Assembly: GCA_964414345.1 (NCBI GenBank) | Contig: CAYPWF010000002.1 | Coordinates: 1-64,000, forward strand | Direction of reading: 5' to 3' | Length of the DNA stretch: 64,000 nucleotides | DNA from: Desulfocorpusculum sp964414345 | Lineage (GTDB): Bacteria > Desulfobacterota > Desulfocorpusculales > Desulfocorpusculum | Shown: piece after piece, positions 1 through 7,878 of the stretch | How positions within the stretch are numbered: position 1 is the stretch's first letter | Layout: every line of letters starts with the position of its first letter | Position numbers and translations under genes: made by a program | Notes under the pieces: model-generated | Databases searched by the model: none | What the model was told of the DNA's origin: nothing | What the model saw: the letters and a program-made list of their open reading frames with translations, nothing else

Positions 1-3
1 CCC

Positions 4-66
4 TTAACTCTTAACTCTTCACTCTTCACTCTTAACTCTTCACTCTTCACTCTTAACTTTTCACCC
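4..66. repeat. Heptanucleotide tandem repeat, nine units
   Basis: Nine head-to-tail 7-bp units run from position 4 to 66. Seven are exactly TTAACTC or TTCACTC; the last two are TTAACTT and TTCACCC. The tract continues into a pyrimidine-rich stretch to about 107, just beyond the stop codon of the leftward acyl-CoA dehydrogenase gene. It has no coding potential. Short heptamer tandem repeats of this type are known from several bacterial groups as intergenic, length-variable tracts. The left part may extend outside the window. Confidence 0.9.
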
Positions 67-107
67 CTCCCCCCTCCCCTTGTCTACTTCTGGCTTCTTT
101 CCTTTTC

Positions 108-1256
108 TCAAACTTTCCCCACTATCTGCCTTCCCAGGAAGTCCTTGAGGATCTCATGGGTCCCGCCTCCGTAGAGCAGAAATCTGGCATCCCTGAAATG
201 ACGCTGGGGGGAGTATTCCTGGGCGAAACCATTGGCCCCGTAAATCCTGGTGACCTCGTCCACCACCTTCAAGCAAACCTCTGTGGCGAACATCTTGGCC
301 ATGGCCGCCTCGTTTCTGCTTTCCACTCCCTGGTCCATAAGCCATGCTGCGTAATGCACCATGAGCCTGGCAGCCTGCATCTCTGTGGCCATTTCCGCTA
401 TCTTGGCCCGAATTAGCTGGTAGGTGCCTATGGGATTGCCGAAAGCCATGCGCTTGCGGGCGTACTGCAGGCCCTCTTGGAAAGCAGCCTTGGAGATACC
501 CAAAGCCATGGCCCCGGTCATGGCCCTCACCTCGTTGAGGATCTCACCCAGGTAGACCATCCCCTTTCCCAGCTCATGGCCCAGGAGGTTCTCGGCGGGC
601 ACACGCACCCCGTCAAAGACCAGCTCCCCTGTTATGGTGCCCCGGCACCCCAGTTTGTGGATCACCTGCCCTGGGGAGAACCCCGGGGCGCCCTTTTCCA
701 CCAAGAAGAAATTGAGCCCTTTCATCCCGGCCCCGGGCTCTGTGGTTGCCAGCACCGTTGCAAAGTCGCAGATGGGGCCGTTTGTTATCCACATCTTGGT
801 GCCCTGTATCACCCAGCCTTCCCCTTCCCTGGTAGCCGTGGTCCTGGTGGCGGCAAGATCCGAACCTGACTGATCCTCGGTGAAACAGATGGTGGCTATT
901 TTCTCTCCCCTTATGGCTGGCAGGAGACATCTTTCCTTTATGCCCGGGCTCCCAAATCTGTAAAGGAAGTGCGTGCCCATGAGCCCGTTCATGATCACCG
1001 ACTGGGCGAATCCCACAGAGCCCCTGGTGAGCTCTTCATAGAAGATCATGCAGCTCACCTTGTCGGCGTTCATGCCTCCCAGCTCCTCCGGGTACCTGAG
1101 CCCCAAATACCCTAGGGCCGCAAACTCCCTCCAGAGCTCCCAGGGGAACTCATCGGTCTCATCTATGCGTTGGGCCATGGGGACCACCATGCGATCCACC
1201 GTCTCTGCCACGATCTTCTGGAAAAACTCCTGCTGTTCACTCAGTCGGAAGTCCAT
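108..1256 (-). CDS. Acyl-CoA dehydrogenase, long-chain/isovaleryl-type active site
   Basis: FAD-dependent acyl-CoA dehydrogenase of 382 aa (usual family length 380-390) that would oxidise an acyl-CoA to the 2-enoyl-CoA and pass electrons to an electron-transfer flavoprotein. Family signatures are visible: the substrate/flavin loop CFTEDQSGSD near residues 124-133, WITNG near 156-160 and the C-terminal YGGGTHEI. The short-chain enzymes carry the catalytic Glu in that last motif (YEGT); here it is Gly, as in long-chain and isovaleryl enzymes, so the likely base is Glu242 in the NEVRA segment. The ATG at 1256 has a GGAGGT ribosome site and overlaps the end of livF by 20 bp, so the gene is the last of the transporter operon. 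The substrate is unknown; its position suggests it acts on the CoA ester of what the transporter imports. Confidence 0.93.
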   Translation of the reverse strand: MDFRLSEQQEFFQKIVAETVDRMVVPMAQRIDETDEFPWELWREFAALGYLGLRYPEELGGMNADKVSCMIFYEELTRGSVGFAQSVIMNGLMGTHFLYRFGSPGIKERCLLPAIRGEKIATICFTEDQSGSDLAATRTTATREGEGWVIQGTKMWITNGPICDFATVLATTEPGAGMKGLNFFLVEKGAPGFSPGQVIHKLGCRGTITGELVFDGVRVPAENLLGHELGKGMVYLGEILNEVRAMTGAMALGISKAAFQEGLQYARKRMAFGNPIGTYQLIRAKIAEMATEMQAARLMVHYAAWLMDQGVESRNEAAMAKMFATEVCLKVVDEVTRIYGANGFAQEYSPQRHFRDARFLLYGGGTHEILKDFLGRQIVGKV

Positions 1257-2013
1257 TCTCTTTACCTCCCATAGCCTCCGTGGAGGGGCCGTCTCCTCTA
1301 TGCCTGCCCAGGAATGCCGCCTTCACTCCTTCGTCCTGTGCCAGGCTCCTGGAGTCTCCCTCCATGGTGATGCGACCTGTCTCCATCACGTATCCCCTGC
1401 CTGATATCTGCAAGGCTGCCCTGGCGTTTTGCTCCACCAGGAGCACTGCTGTGCTTCTCTGGGGCAAGAGCCTGATCACCCCGAATATCTCCTTCACGAT
1501 CAGAGGGGCCAGCCCCAAAGAGGGCTCGTCCAACATCATGAGCCTGGGCCTGGCCATGAGGCCCCTTGCCAGGGCCAGCATCTGCTGCTCCCCCCCGCTC
1601 AGGGTACCGGCCATCTGGCGTCTCCTATCAGCCAGGATCGGGAAGAGCCTCCATATCTCCTCCAGGTCCTCCTGGATGGCTGCCTTGCCCTGTTTGCGGA
1701 TCCTCAGGTAAGCTCCCATCTCCAGGTTCTCCATCACCGAGAGATCGTAGAACACCTGGCGGCCCTCTGGGACCTGCACCACTCCCAGGGCCACCACCTG
1801 TGGAGGTGATTGCCCCCGCAGGTCCCTGCCCTCCAGAAGGATCCTCCCCCCCGAGGATCGCACCACGCCGGACAGAGCGTTGAGCAAAGTGGTCTTGCCT
1901 GCCCCATTGGCTCCTATGAGGCAGACGATCTCCTGTTCCAGCACCCTGAGGTTGATTCCTTTTAAGGCCTCCACCATGCCGTAGTGCACGTGAAGATCCT
2001 GGACCTCAAGCAT
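1237..2013 (-). CDS. livF: Branched-chain amino acid-type ABC transporter ATPase LivF
   Basis: Second ATPase subunit (258 aa) of a HAAT/LIV-family importer at the inner face of the cytoplasmic membrane. The Walker A motif GANGAGKTT, signature LSGGEQQ and Walker B region MMLDEPSLGLAP are all present and the length is typical for LivF, with a short extra C-terminal tail. It overlaps livG by 8 bp and the downstream acyl-CoA dehydrogenase by 20 bp, which implies translational coupling in one leftward operon. In this family the imported compound can be an amino acid, amide, urea or an aromatic or aliphatic acid. The neighbouring CoA-transferase and acyl-CoA dehydrogenase favour an organic acid, but this is inference. 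Confidence 0.95.
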   Translation of the reverse strand: MLEVQDLHVHYGMVEALKGINLRVLEQEIVCLIGANGAGKTTLLNALSGVVRSSGGRILLEGRDLRGQSPPQVVALGVVQVPEGRQVFYDLSVMENLEMGAYLRIRKQGKAAIQEDLEEIWRLFPILADRRRQMAGTLSGGEQQMLALARGLMARPRLMMLDEPSLGLAPLIVKEIFGVIRLLPQRSTAVLLVEQNARAALQISGRGYVMETGRITMEGDSRSLAQDEGVKAAFLGRHRGDGPSTEAMGGKENGLPTE

Positions 2014-2818
2014 GGGGGAGCTCCCCTCCCAGGTAGGCCTCCACCACCCTGGGATCTGTTCTCATCTCCTGTGGAGAACCCTCTGCTATCTTGTGCCCAT
2101 AGTGCAGCACCACCACCCAGTCGGAGATTCCCATGACAAGGTTCATGTCGTGCTCCACCAGGACTATGGTTGTGCCCTTCTGTTTCAACTTCAGGAACGT
2201 CTCCTCAAGGGCTAACCTCTCGGCCAGGTTCAGGCCCGCTGCTGGCTCATCCAGCAGCAGCACCCTGGGTTGGGCCACCGCGGCCCTGGCTATCTCCAAG
2301 CGTTTCTGGTCCCCGTAGGGAAGGGCCCCGGCAGGCCAGTGGGCCTTGGCGGTGAGCCCCACCAGCTCAAGGGCAGCCATGGCCCTCTGTTCCACCCCGC
2401 TCTCCTCCTTTCTCATGCCCGGCCAGCGAAACATGGCCCCCAGAAAGCCGGTTCTGGTACGGCTATGGAGGCCCACCTTAACGTTCTCGAGCACTGACAT
2501 GTGCTGGAACACCTGCAGGTTCTGGAAGGTGCGGCCCAGGCCCATGGAGCAGAGCTGGTAAGGCCTCAGGCGGGTGACAGGCTCGCCGGCCAGCATCACC
2601 TCGCCCTTGTCAGGGAAACGCACCCCGCTGATCACGTTAAGAGCCGTTGTCTTACCAGAGCCGTTGGGCCCTATGAGGGCCGTTATCCGGGCCTCCTGGG
2701 CCTGAAAGGAAACCCCTGAGAGGGCCGCAAGCCCACCGAAAAAAACGCTCACCTGGACCACTTCCAGCATAGGGGCCATATCTCCGGGCTCCTGCGATCT
2801 ATCCATCACGCAGAGCAT
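2006..2818 (-). CDS. livG: Branched-chain amino acid-type ABC transporter ATPase LivG
   Basis: First ATPase subunit (270 aa) of the LIV-type importer. It shows Walker A GPNGSGKTT, the QNLQVF Q-loop region, and VLLLDEPAAGLN for Walker B, and ends in the LivG-typical segment with EGSPQEM and VVEAYLG. The motif usually read LSYGDQRRLEIARA is present as LPYGDQKRLEIARA. The ATG at 2818 is 3 bp after the livM stop and has a GAGGTGA ribosome site. It works as a heterodimer with LivF on the LivH-LivM membrane pair. Confidence 0.95.
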   Translation of the reverse strand: MLCVMDRSQEPGDMAPMLEVVQVSVFFGGLAALSGVSFQAQEARITALIGPNGSGKTTALNVISGVRFPDKGEVMLAGEPVTRLRPYQLCSMGLGRTFQNLQVFQHMSVLENVKVGLHSRTRTGFLGAMFRWPGMRKEESGVEQRAMAALELVGLTAKAHWPAGALPYGDQKRLEIARAAVAQPRVLLLDEPAAGLNLAERLALEETFLKLKQKGTTIVLVEHDMNLVMGISDWVVVLHYGHKIAEGSPQEMRTDPRVVEAYLGGELPHA

Positions 2819-2821
2819 GGC

Positions 2822-3787
2822 TCACCTCGGCTGGGCCAGGATCTTGCGCAGCCTCCTGGCATGGTACCATGAACCCAGACTCCCTCCGATCCCCCTGGGC
2901 AGGAACATGAGCATCACCACCAGTATGCCCCCATACAGGATGTCCTTATATTCCTCGAAGAAGTGAAGCACCTGGGGAAGAGGAGTCAGGAAAGCCGCCC
3001 CGAAGAGGGCTCCCCAGAGATTCCCCATGCCACCCACTATGACCATGGTCACCAGCTCTATGGAAAAGAATATGTCGAAACTCCTGGGGCTGATGAAGCC
3101 TATGTAGTGCGCGTAAAGGCTACCTGCCAGGGAGGCCATGGCAGCGGAGAGCACGAACACGACGCTCTTGTACTGGGCCGTGTTCACCCCCAAGGTGTTG
3201 GCGGCCAGCTCGCTTCCGTGTATTGCCCTCAGAGCCCTGCCCACTCTGCTGTCCACCAGGTTCACACAGGCTGCCACTGACAGCATTGTGAAAAACCAGA
3301 TCAGATAGTAGTTCTTCAGGTCAGTGTCAAAGCGCACTTCTCCTATGCTCAAGGGCGGAATGCTGGCCAGCCCTGATGGCCCCCCTGTCATGCTTTCCCA
3401 TCGCACCATGACTATGTTGAGGATCACGTTGAAGCCGAGGGTAGCCATCACAAGATAGTGGCCCCTGAGCCTCAGGGTGGGCACTCCCACCAAGTAGGCC
3501 ACCAGCGAGGATGCACCCACGGCCAGGCCCATGGCCGGCCATGGGGACCACCCGTACGAGGCCGTGAGTATCCCGCTGGTGTAAGCCCCCAGGCCGTAGA
3601 AAGCAGCGTGGCCCAGGGAGATCTGGCCTGCGTATCCTATGAGGAGATTCAAGCCCACCACCATCAAACCGTTGAGCCCGACTATGTTCAGGACGTTGAG
3701 ATAGAAAGGGTTTCTCACCAAAACAGGCAGGATGCCAACCCCCAATGCGGTGGCCAGCAGGATCAGAAGCTGTCGGTTCCTCTCCAT
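2822..3787 (-). CDS. livM: Branched-chain amino acid-type ABC transporter permease LivM
   Basis: Inner-membrane permease of 321 aa with eight to ten hydrophobic segments. The family-typical stretches are LIGYAGQISLGHAAFYGLGAY (near residues 49-69), the GRALRAIHGSELAANTLGVN coupling region, and MVIVGGMGNLWGALFGAA. It starts with ATG at 3787 behind GAGGGA, 10 bp after livH. It forms the translocation pore with LivH. No gene for the periplasmic binding protein (LivK) lies in this window, so it must be beyond the left edge or elsewhere. Confidence 0.95.
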   Translation of the reverse strand: MERNRQLLILLATALGVGILPVLVRNPFYLNVLNIVGLNGLMVVGLNLLIGYAGQISLGHAAFYGLGAYTSGILTASYGWSPWPAMGLAVGASSLVAYLVGVPTLRLRGHYLVMATLGFNVILNIVMVRWESMTGGPSGLASIPPLSIGEVRFDTDLKNYYLIWFFTMLSVAACVNLVDSRVGRALRAIHGSELAANTLGVNTAQYKSVVFVLSAAMASLAGSLYAHYIGFISPRSFDIFFSIELVTMVIVGGMGNLWGALFGAAFLTPLPQVLHFFEEYKDILYGGILVVMLMFLPRGIGGSLGSWYHARRLRKILAQPR

Positions 3788-3797
3788 GGGTCCCTCA

Positions 3798-4682
3798 TCA
3801 AACCCTGCGGGCTTCCCCGCGGCCCAGAATCCCGGCTGGTCTCACGAACAGGACCATTAGAAGGATCACGAAGGCTATTACGTCTTTGTAGGCCGAGGAG
3901 ACAAGGCCTGCCCCGAGGGCCTCCAGCACCCCCAAGAGCAGCCCTCCCAGCACAGCTCCAAAGAAATTCCCGTATCCCCCTAGAATTGCCCCGGCAAACC
4001 CCTTGAGCCCTATTATGATCCCCACATCGTACGCCAGAGTTGTGATGGGGACTATGAGGACTCCTGCCACAGCCCCCAAGGTGCCGCTTAGGGCGAAGGA
4101 GAGCATCACCATGCGGTTGGCCTCCACGCCCATGAGATTGGAGGCCAGGGGATTGGAGGCTGTTGCCCGCATGGCCTTGCCCGTGAGTGTCCTTGTGAAG
4201 AAGAGGTGGAGCCCCCCCACCACTGCCAGGGTTATCCCCAGGATCCAGAGGCTTTGAGGCAGCACAGTGGCTCCCAGCAGCCTAAGAGGCTCCTCCCCCG
4301 AGATGTGGGGCAGTGCCATGGAGCTCTTACCCCAGATCTGCTTGATCCCACCCCTTAGCACTATGGAGACCCCTATGGTGATGAAAATGAGATGGATCAC
4401 CTCCTTGGAGCGGGAAGGCTGTATGGTGAGCCTTTGGACCAGCGCCCCTACCAGGGCCACCGCCCCCACTGCCAGGGGAAAGGCTGCCAGCTGCCCAAAC
4501 CCCAGCAGGCGAAGCAGGCTGAACATAACCATCCCACCCAGGGTGATGAAATCCACCTGGGTGAAGTTCACGATCCCTGTGGCGTTATGGATTATGCAGA
4601 AACCCAAGGCCACCAGGGCGTAGATGCTCCCGGTGGTAAGCCCTGAAAAGAGAAACTGGGAGATTTGCTCCTGGAAACTCAC
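3798..4682 (-). CDS. livH: Branched-chain amino acid-type ABC transporter permease LivH
   Basis: Inner-membrane permease of 294 aa, the first gene of the leftward livHMGF-acyl-CoA dehydrogenase operon. The N-terminal FSGLTTGSIYALVALGFCI and GIVNFTQVDFITLGG, the KAMRATASNPLASNLMGV loop and the GFAGAILGGYGNFFGAVLGG segment are hallmarks of LivH. The start is GTG at 4682 with an AGGAAG ribosome site seven bases upstream. A 190-bp gap separates it from the CoA-transferase gene, which points the same way, so the two may form one or two transcription units. Confidence 0.95.
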   Translation of the reverse strand: MSFQEQISQFLFSGLTTGSIYALVALGFCIIHNATGIVNFTQVDFITLGGMVMFSLLRLLGFGQLAAFPLAVGAVALVGALVQRLTIQPSRSKEVIHLIFITIGVSIVLRGGIKQIWGKSSMALPHISGEEPLRLLGATVLPQSLWILGITLAVVGGLHLFFTRTLTGKAMRATASNPLASNLMGVEANRMVMLSFALSGTLGAVAGVLIVPITTLAYDVGIIIGLKGFAGAILGGYGNFFGAVLGGLLLGVLEALGAGLVSSAYKDVIAFVILLMVLFVRPAGILGRGEARRV

Positions 4683-4873
4683 CTGGGTTCTTCCTAAGAA
4701 GGGCTAGAATCTTTCAGCCCCCGGCCTGAGCTGAATTATCCGCGAGGCAAAGAGCCTCTGGGTCTCAATGCCTGAAATCCTCCGGACAGTTCGGGCCCCC
4801 CTTTTCAATGTGTTATACAGACCTCCCGAAGCAGGGTGCTTTGCCTTGCCTGCCACGGCCTTGGGGGCACGGC

Positions 4874-6064
4874 TCATATGATTCCCCTTTGCCTCAGTTC
4901 CTCAAGCTGCTCCCCGCCCATGCCCAGCCTTTCCCCGAAGTAGAGCTCGTTGTGCTCCCCGAAACGGGGTGGGAAACTAAGAATCCCTCCCCTCTCACAA
5001 AGAAAATCGGTTCTGTAAGGAGCTGGGGCCAAGATGATTTCAATCCCAGTGCGGGGGTCTTTAGCCCTTAGCAGCCGACTGCTCACAAGAGGGTCCTCCA
5101 GCACCTCCTGGATGGACTGGATCTTGGAGGCGGGAACTGTGATGGACTTGAACATCCGGAGCACCTCTTCGGTCTTAAGCTCTTTGAAGACACTCGAAAG
5201 TCGGCGGTTTAGATTCTCCACGTCCTTGATCCTGCCCTCGTTTCGCTCGTAGGCCGGATCCCTGAGCCCCCGGAAGGGCTCCAGCTCAGTAAGGGAAGCC
5301 CATTGCCTGTCGTTTCCCACAGCAATGTACACAAAACCGTCCCTGGTCTGGAAAACCGACACCGGTGCAAAGAACTCGTGGGTATTGCCCCTGCGGGTGA
5401 TGCGCTGCCCGAAAGAACCCGTGAGGGTTATGGGCACGGTCAGCCAGGATACCGTGCTTTCGAACATGGAGAGGTCTATCCTGGAGCCCTTGCCTGTAGC
5501 GGCCCTCGTAAAAAGGGCCTTCATGATCAGCCCGTAGCCATGCTCACTGGCCCCCATGTCTGGAAGAGGTATCCCCAAAACCTGGGGGGAACCCGTGGGC
5601 TCCCCTGTTAGCTCCATAAGACCGCCTCTGGCCTGCAGGATGGGGTCATAGGCGGCCTCGTTGGAATCCGGGCCGAAACCCGTTACCCCCAGCCAGATTA
5701 TGTCTTCCTTTATGGAGCGAAGCCTTTCATAGTCTATGCCCAGTTTCTGGTAATTTCGCGGGAGCTGGTTGGTGGCAAACACGTCCACATCCAGCTCCTT
5801 TATGAGTCTGGCCAGGAGCTCCTGACCTTCTTTTTCGGCCAGGTTTAGAGTTATGGCCTTCTTGCCTGCATTGATGCACAGATAGTAGCTGTTCATCCTC
5901 TCTTCCCCCAAACGGTTTTCACCCACAAACCGGTTGGGGTCTCCATATACCGGGTGCTCAATCCGGATGACCTCGGCACCGTCCATGGCCAGCCTGTAAG
6001 TCAGGTAGGGAAGGACGGTGGCCTGCTCCAGGGAGAGGATCTTCAGGTTTGCTAGGGGATTCAT
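4874..6064 (-). CDS. Class III (CaiB/BaiF) CoA-transferase
   Basis: Enzyme of 396 aa that moves CoA between carboxylic acids. The start was set at the ATG at 6064 because AGGAGG lies six bases before it; a longer reading begins at 6091. The N-terminal part has the usual LKILSLEQATVLPYLTYRLA and GAEVIRIEHP, followed by NAGKKAITLNL. The catalytic Asp is best placed at residue 169 in PLPDMGAS, the same position as in formyl-CoA transferase. It lies between the LIV transporter and the oppositely oriented molybdoenzyme operon, so it may activate the imported acid that those enzymes use. Substrate unknown; family sure. Confidence 0.92.
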   Translation of the reverse strand: MNPLANLKILSLEQATVLPYLTYRLAMDGAEVIRIEHPVYGDPNRFVGENRLGEERMNSYYLCINAGKKAITLNLAEKEGQELLARLIKELDVDVFATNQLPRNYQKLGIDYERLRSIKEDIIWLGVTGFGPDSNEAAYDPILQARGGLMELTGEPTGSPQVLGIPLPDMGASEHGYGLIMKALFTRAATGKGSRIDLSMFESTVSWLTVPITLTGSFGQRITRRGNTHEFFAPVSVFQTRDGFVYIAVGNDRQWASLTELEPFRGLRDPAYERNEGRIKDVENLNRRLSSVFKELKTEEVLRMFKSITVPASKIQSIQEVLEDPLVSSRLLRAKDPRTGIEIILAPAPYRTDFLCERGGILSFPPRFGEHNELYFGERLGMGGEQLEELRQRGII

Positions 6065-6170
6065 TGCCGCCTCCTGGCTGGATCCGGTCATGGCCCTTCT
6101 ATGTGATGAAGAGCACCCACGGGAGATCGGGACTCAGCAGCCTCCCGTATGAGGAACCGGCTCCTGATGC

Positions 6171-6201
6171 TTGACTATGCCAGCCTAACTTTGTATACAG
6201 T
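6171..6201 (+). promoter_or_regulatory. Sigma70-type promoter with overlapping palindromic operator for the hcrBCA-like operon
   Basis: TTGACT at 6171-6176 and TATACA at 6194-6199 are separated by exactly 17 bp, a good sigma70-like promoter pointing to the molybdoenzyme genes, with transcription expected from about 6206. The -10 box is inside the palindromic core TGTATACA. The 14-mer ACTTTGTATACAGT (6188-6201) recurs in inverse orientation at 13094-13107, which supports a repressor site; TTGTATAC-type palindromes are common for GntR-family regulators. No regulator gene is visible nearby. Confidence 0.6.
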
Positions 6202-6343
6202 GTCCAGACGCGCGGATTATAGGGCGGCACCTGTGCGGTGTCAATGGTCTTGTTGGGCGGATACGCCGTGAGGGCCGGCCAGTTGTGTATGGCGGAGTCC
6301 TAAAAGCCGGATCGAAACAAGAGATAGAGGTGAGGAGGAGATC

Positions 6344-7366
6344 GTGAGGCTTCCCAAATTCCAGTATTTGGAGCCCAGGGAGCTGGAAGAGGCCCTGGAG
6401 ATGCGGGCCCTATACGGGGCCCAAAGCGCTCTGCTGGCAGGGGGCACAGACCTGTTGGTCAGAATGAAACAGAGGTTGATGAAACCCTCCTTTCTCATCA
6501 GCCTGAAAAACCTTCGCGAGCTTTCAGGTATTCGAATCCAGGGGAAGGAGATGCTGATAGGAGCCGGGACACCCCTAAAGGAGGTGGCAGGCTCGGCCTT
6601 GGTAAATCTCCATTTCCCGGCCTTGGCCGAGGCCGCTCGAGCCGTGGGGGCTTACACCATACAGCACGTAAGGGGCACCATTGGAGGGAATCTTTGTCAG
6701 GATACCAGGTGCCTTTTTTACAACCAGTCGGCCTTCTGGCGCTCTGGGAGACAGGCTTGTCACAAGGCAGGGGGCAAGATCTGCTATGCCAGGGAGGGCT
6801 CGGACAGATGCCGGTCCACCAACCAGTCGGACGGAGCTACGGCCTTGATGGCCTTGCAGGCCAGGGTCACTCTGAGAAGCTCTCAGGGTCTAAGGGATTT
6901 AAGCCTTGAGGAGTTTTTCACCATGAAAGGGGAGACCCCCTTGGATCTGGCACCCAATGAAATTCTCACCCAGATCAGGCTTCCCATGAACCGACCTGGA
7001 GGGGCAAGCGCTTACGAAAGAATCGCCTATCGCTCGGCCATCGACTTTCCGGTGGCATCGGCCGCAGTTTGGCTGGAAAGCCAGGCAGACACTATAAGCA
7101 AAGCCCGCATAGCAGTGGGTTGCATGGGGAATGCCCCTCTTTTGATTCTTCAGGCAGCTGAATCCTTGGAGGGCAGGCCTTTGGAGGATACCCAAGCCTT
7201 GGCCAAGGCAGCCCGGATTGCAATGGATCAGGCCTCGGCTTTTGCTGTGGAGAATGTTGGGGCAACTGTGGAGTATCGAGTGGAGATGGTCTCGGTACTT
7301 GTGGAAAGAGCACTTCACAGGGCCTCGGCTCGCGCCGCCGAGGAGAAAAGGGGGGAGGGTGCATGA
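6344..7366 (+). CDS. hcrB: 4-hydroxybenzoyl-CoA reductase-like FAD subunit with extra 4Fe-4S cluster
   Basis: FAD-binding medium subunit (340 aa) of a xanthine-oxidase-family enzyme. LLAGGTDLLV (30-39) is the FAD pyrophosphate motif. An insertion absent from ordinary family members carries Cys123, Cys139, Cys147 and Cys156; this 16-8-9 spacing is the one I know for the 4Fe-4S cluster of the beta subunit of 4-hydroxybenzoyl-CoA reductase (HcrB), which runs electrons from ferredoxin into the enzyme. The start is GTG at 6344 with GAGGAGGAG upstream. The stop overlaps the next gene by 4 bp (ATGA). The assignment to the Hcr branch is strong; the true substrate could be another aromatic CoA ester. 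Confidence 0.85.
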   Translation: MRLPKFQYLEPRELEEALEMRALYGAQSALLAGGTDLLVRMKQRLMKPSFLISLKNLRELSGIRIQGKEMLIGAGTPLKEVAGSALVNLHFPALAEAARAVGAYTIQHVRGTIGGNLCQDTRCLFYNQSAFWRSGRQACHKAGGKICYAREGSDRCRSTNQSDGATALMALQARVTLRSSQGLRDLSLEEFFTMKGETPLDLAPNEILTQIRLPMNRPGGASAYERIAYRSAIDFPVASAAVWLESQADTISKARIAVGCMGNAPLLILQAAESLEGRPLEDTQALAKAARIAMDQASAFAVENVGATVEYRVEMVSVLVERALHRASARAAEEKRGEGA

Positions 7367-7878
7367 GCCGGGTGCCCCTTAAACTTAAGGTGAACAACGA
7401 GGAGTTGGAGCTCTTGGTGGAGCCCCATTGGACTCTCCTGGAGGTTCTCAGAGAGGAGCTTGACCTAACAGGTACCAAGGAAGGCTGTGGGGAGGGGGTC
7501 TGCGGGGCCTGCACAGTGCTTCTGGACGGAAAGCCGGTCAGGGCCTGTCTGACACTGGCCCTGGAGGCCCAGGGATGCAGCGTGACCACGGTGGAGGGTT
7601 TGGCCGGAGAAAAGGGCCTTGACCCTTTGCAGGACTCCTTCATCCGACATGGGGCAGTTCAATGCGGATTCTGCACCCCGGGGATGATCATGGCCGCCAA
7701 GGCCCTGCTCCTGGAAAACCCATGCCCCCAAGAAGAAGATATACGCAAGGCCATCTCTGGGAACATATGCAGGTGCACGGGCTATGCCAAGATAGTGGAG
7801 GCCATTGCGGCTGTGGCATCACAGCATGACCCTGCTGCAAAGGGCTCAGTTGGAACACTGGAAGAGGAGCCAGCATGA
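7363..7878 (+). CDS. hcrC: 4-hydroxybenzoyl-CoA reductase-like 2Fe-2S subunit
   Basis: Small iron-sulfur subunit (171 aa) of the same molybdoenzyme. The N-terminal plant-type 2Fe-2S site has Cys42, Cys47, Cys50 and Cys62 in GCGEGVCGACTV...RAC, and the C-terminal four-helix domain has Cys101, Cys104, Cys136 and Cys138 in QCGFCTPGM and CRCTGY. It relays electrons between the FAD subunit and the molybdenum cofactor. Both ends overlap neighbours by four bases (ATGA), so the three subunits are translationally coupled. Confidence 0.92.
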   Translation: MSRVPLKLKVNNEELELLVEPHWTLLEVLREELDLTGTKEGCGEGVCGACTVLLDGKPVRACLTLALEAQGCSVTTVEGLAGEKGLDPLQDSFIRHGAVQCGFCTPGMIMAAKALLLENPCPQEEDIRKAISGNICRCTGYAKIVEAIAAVASQHDPAAKGSVGTLEEEPA

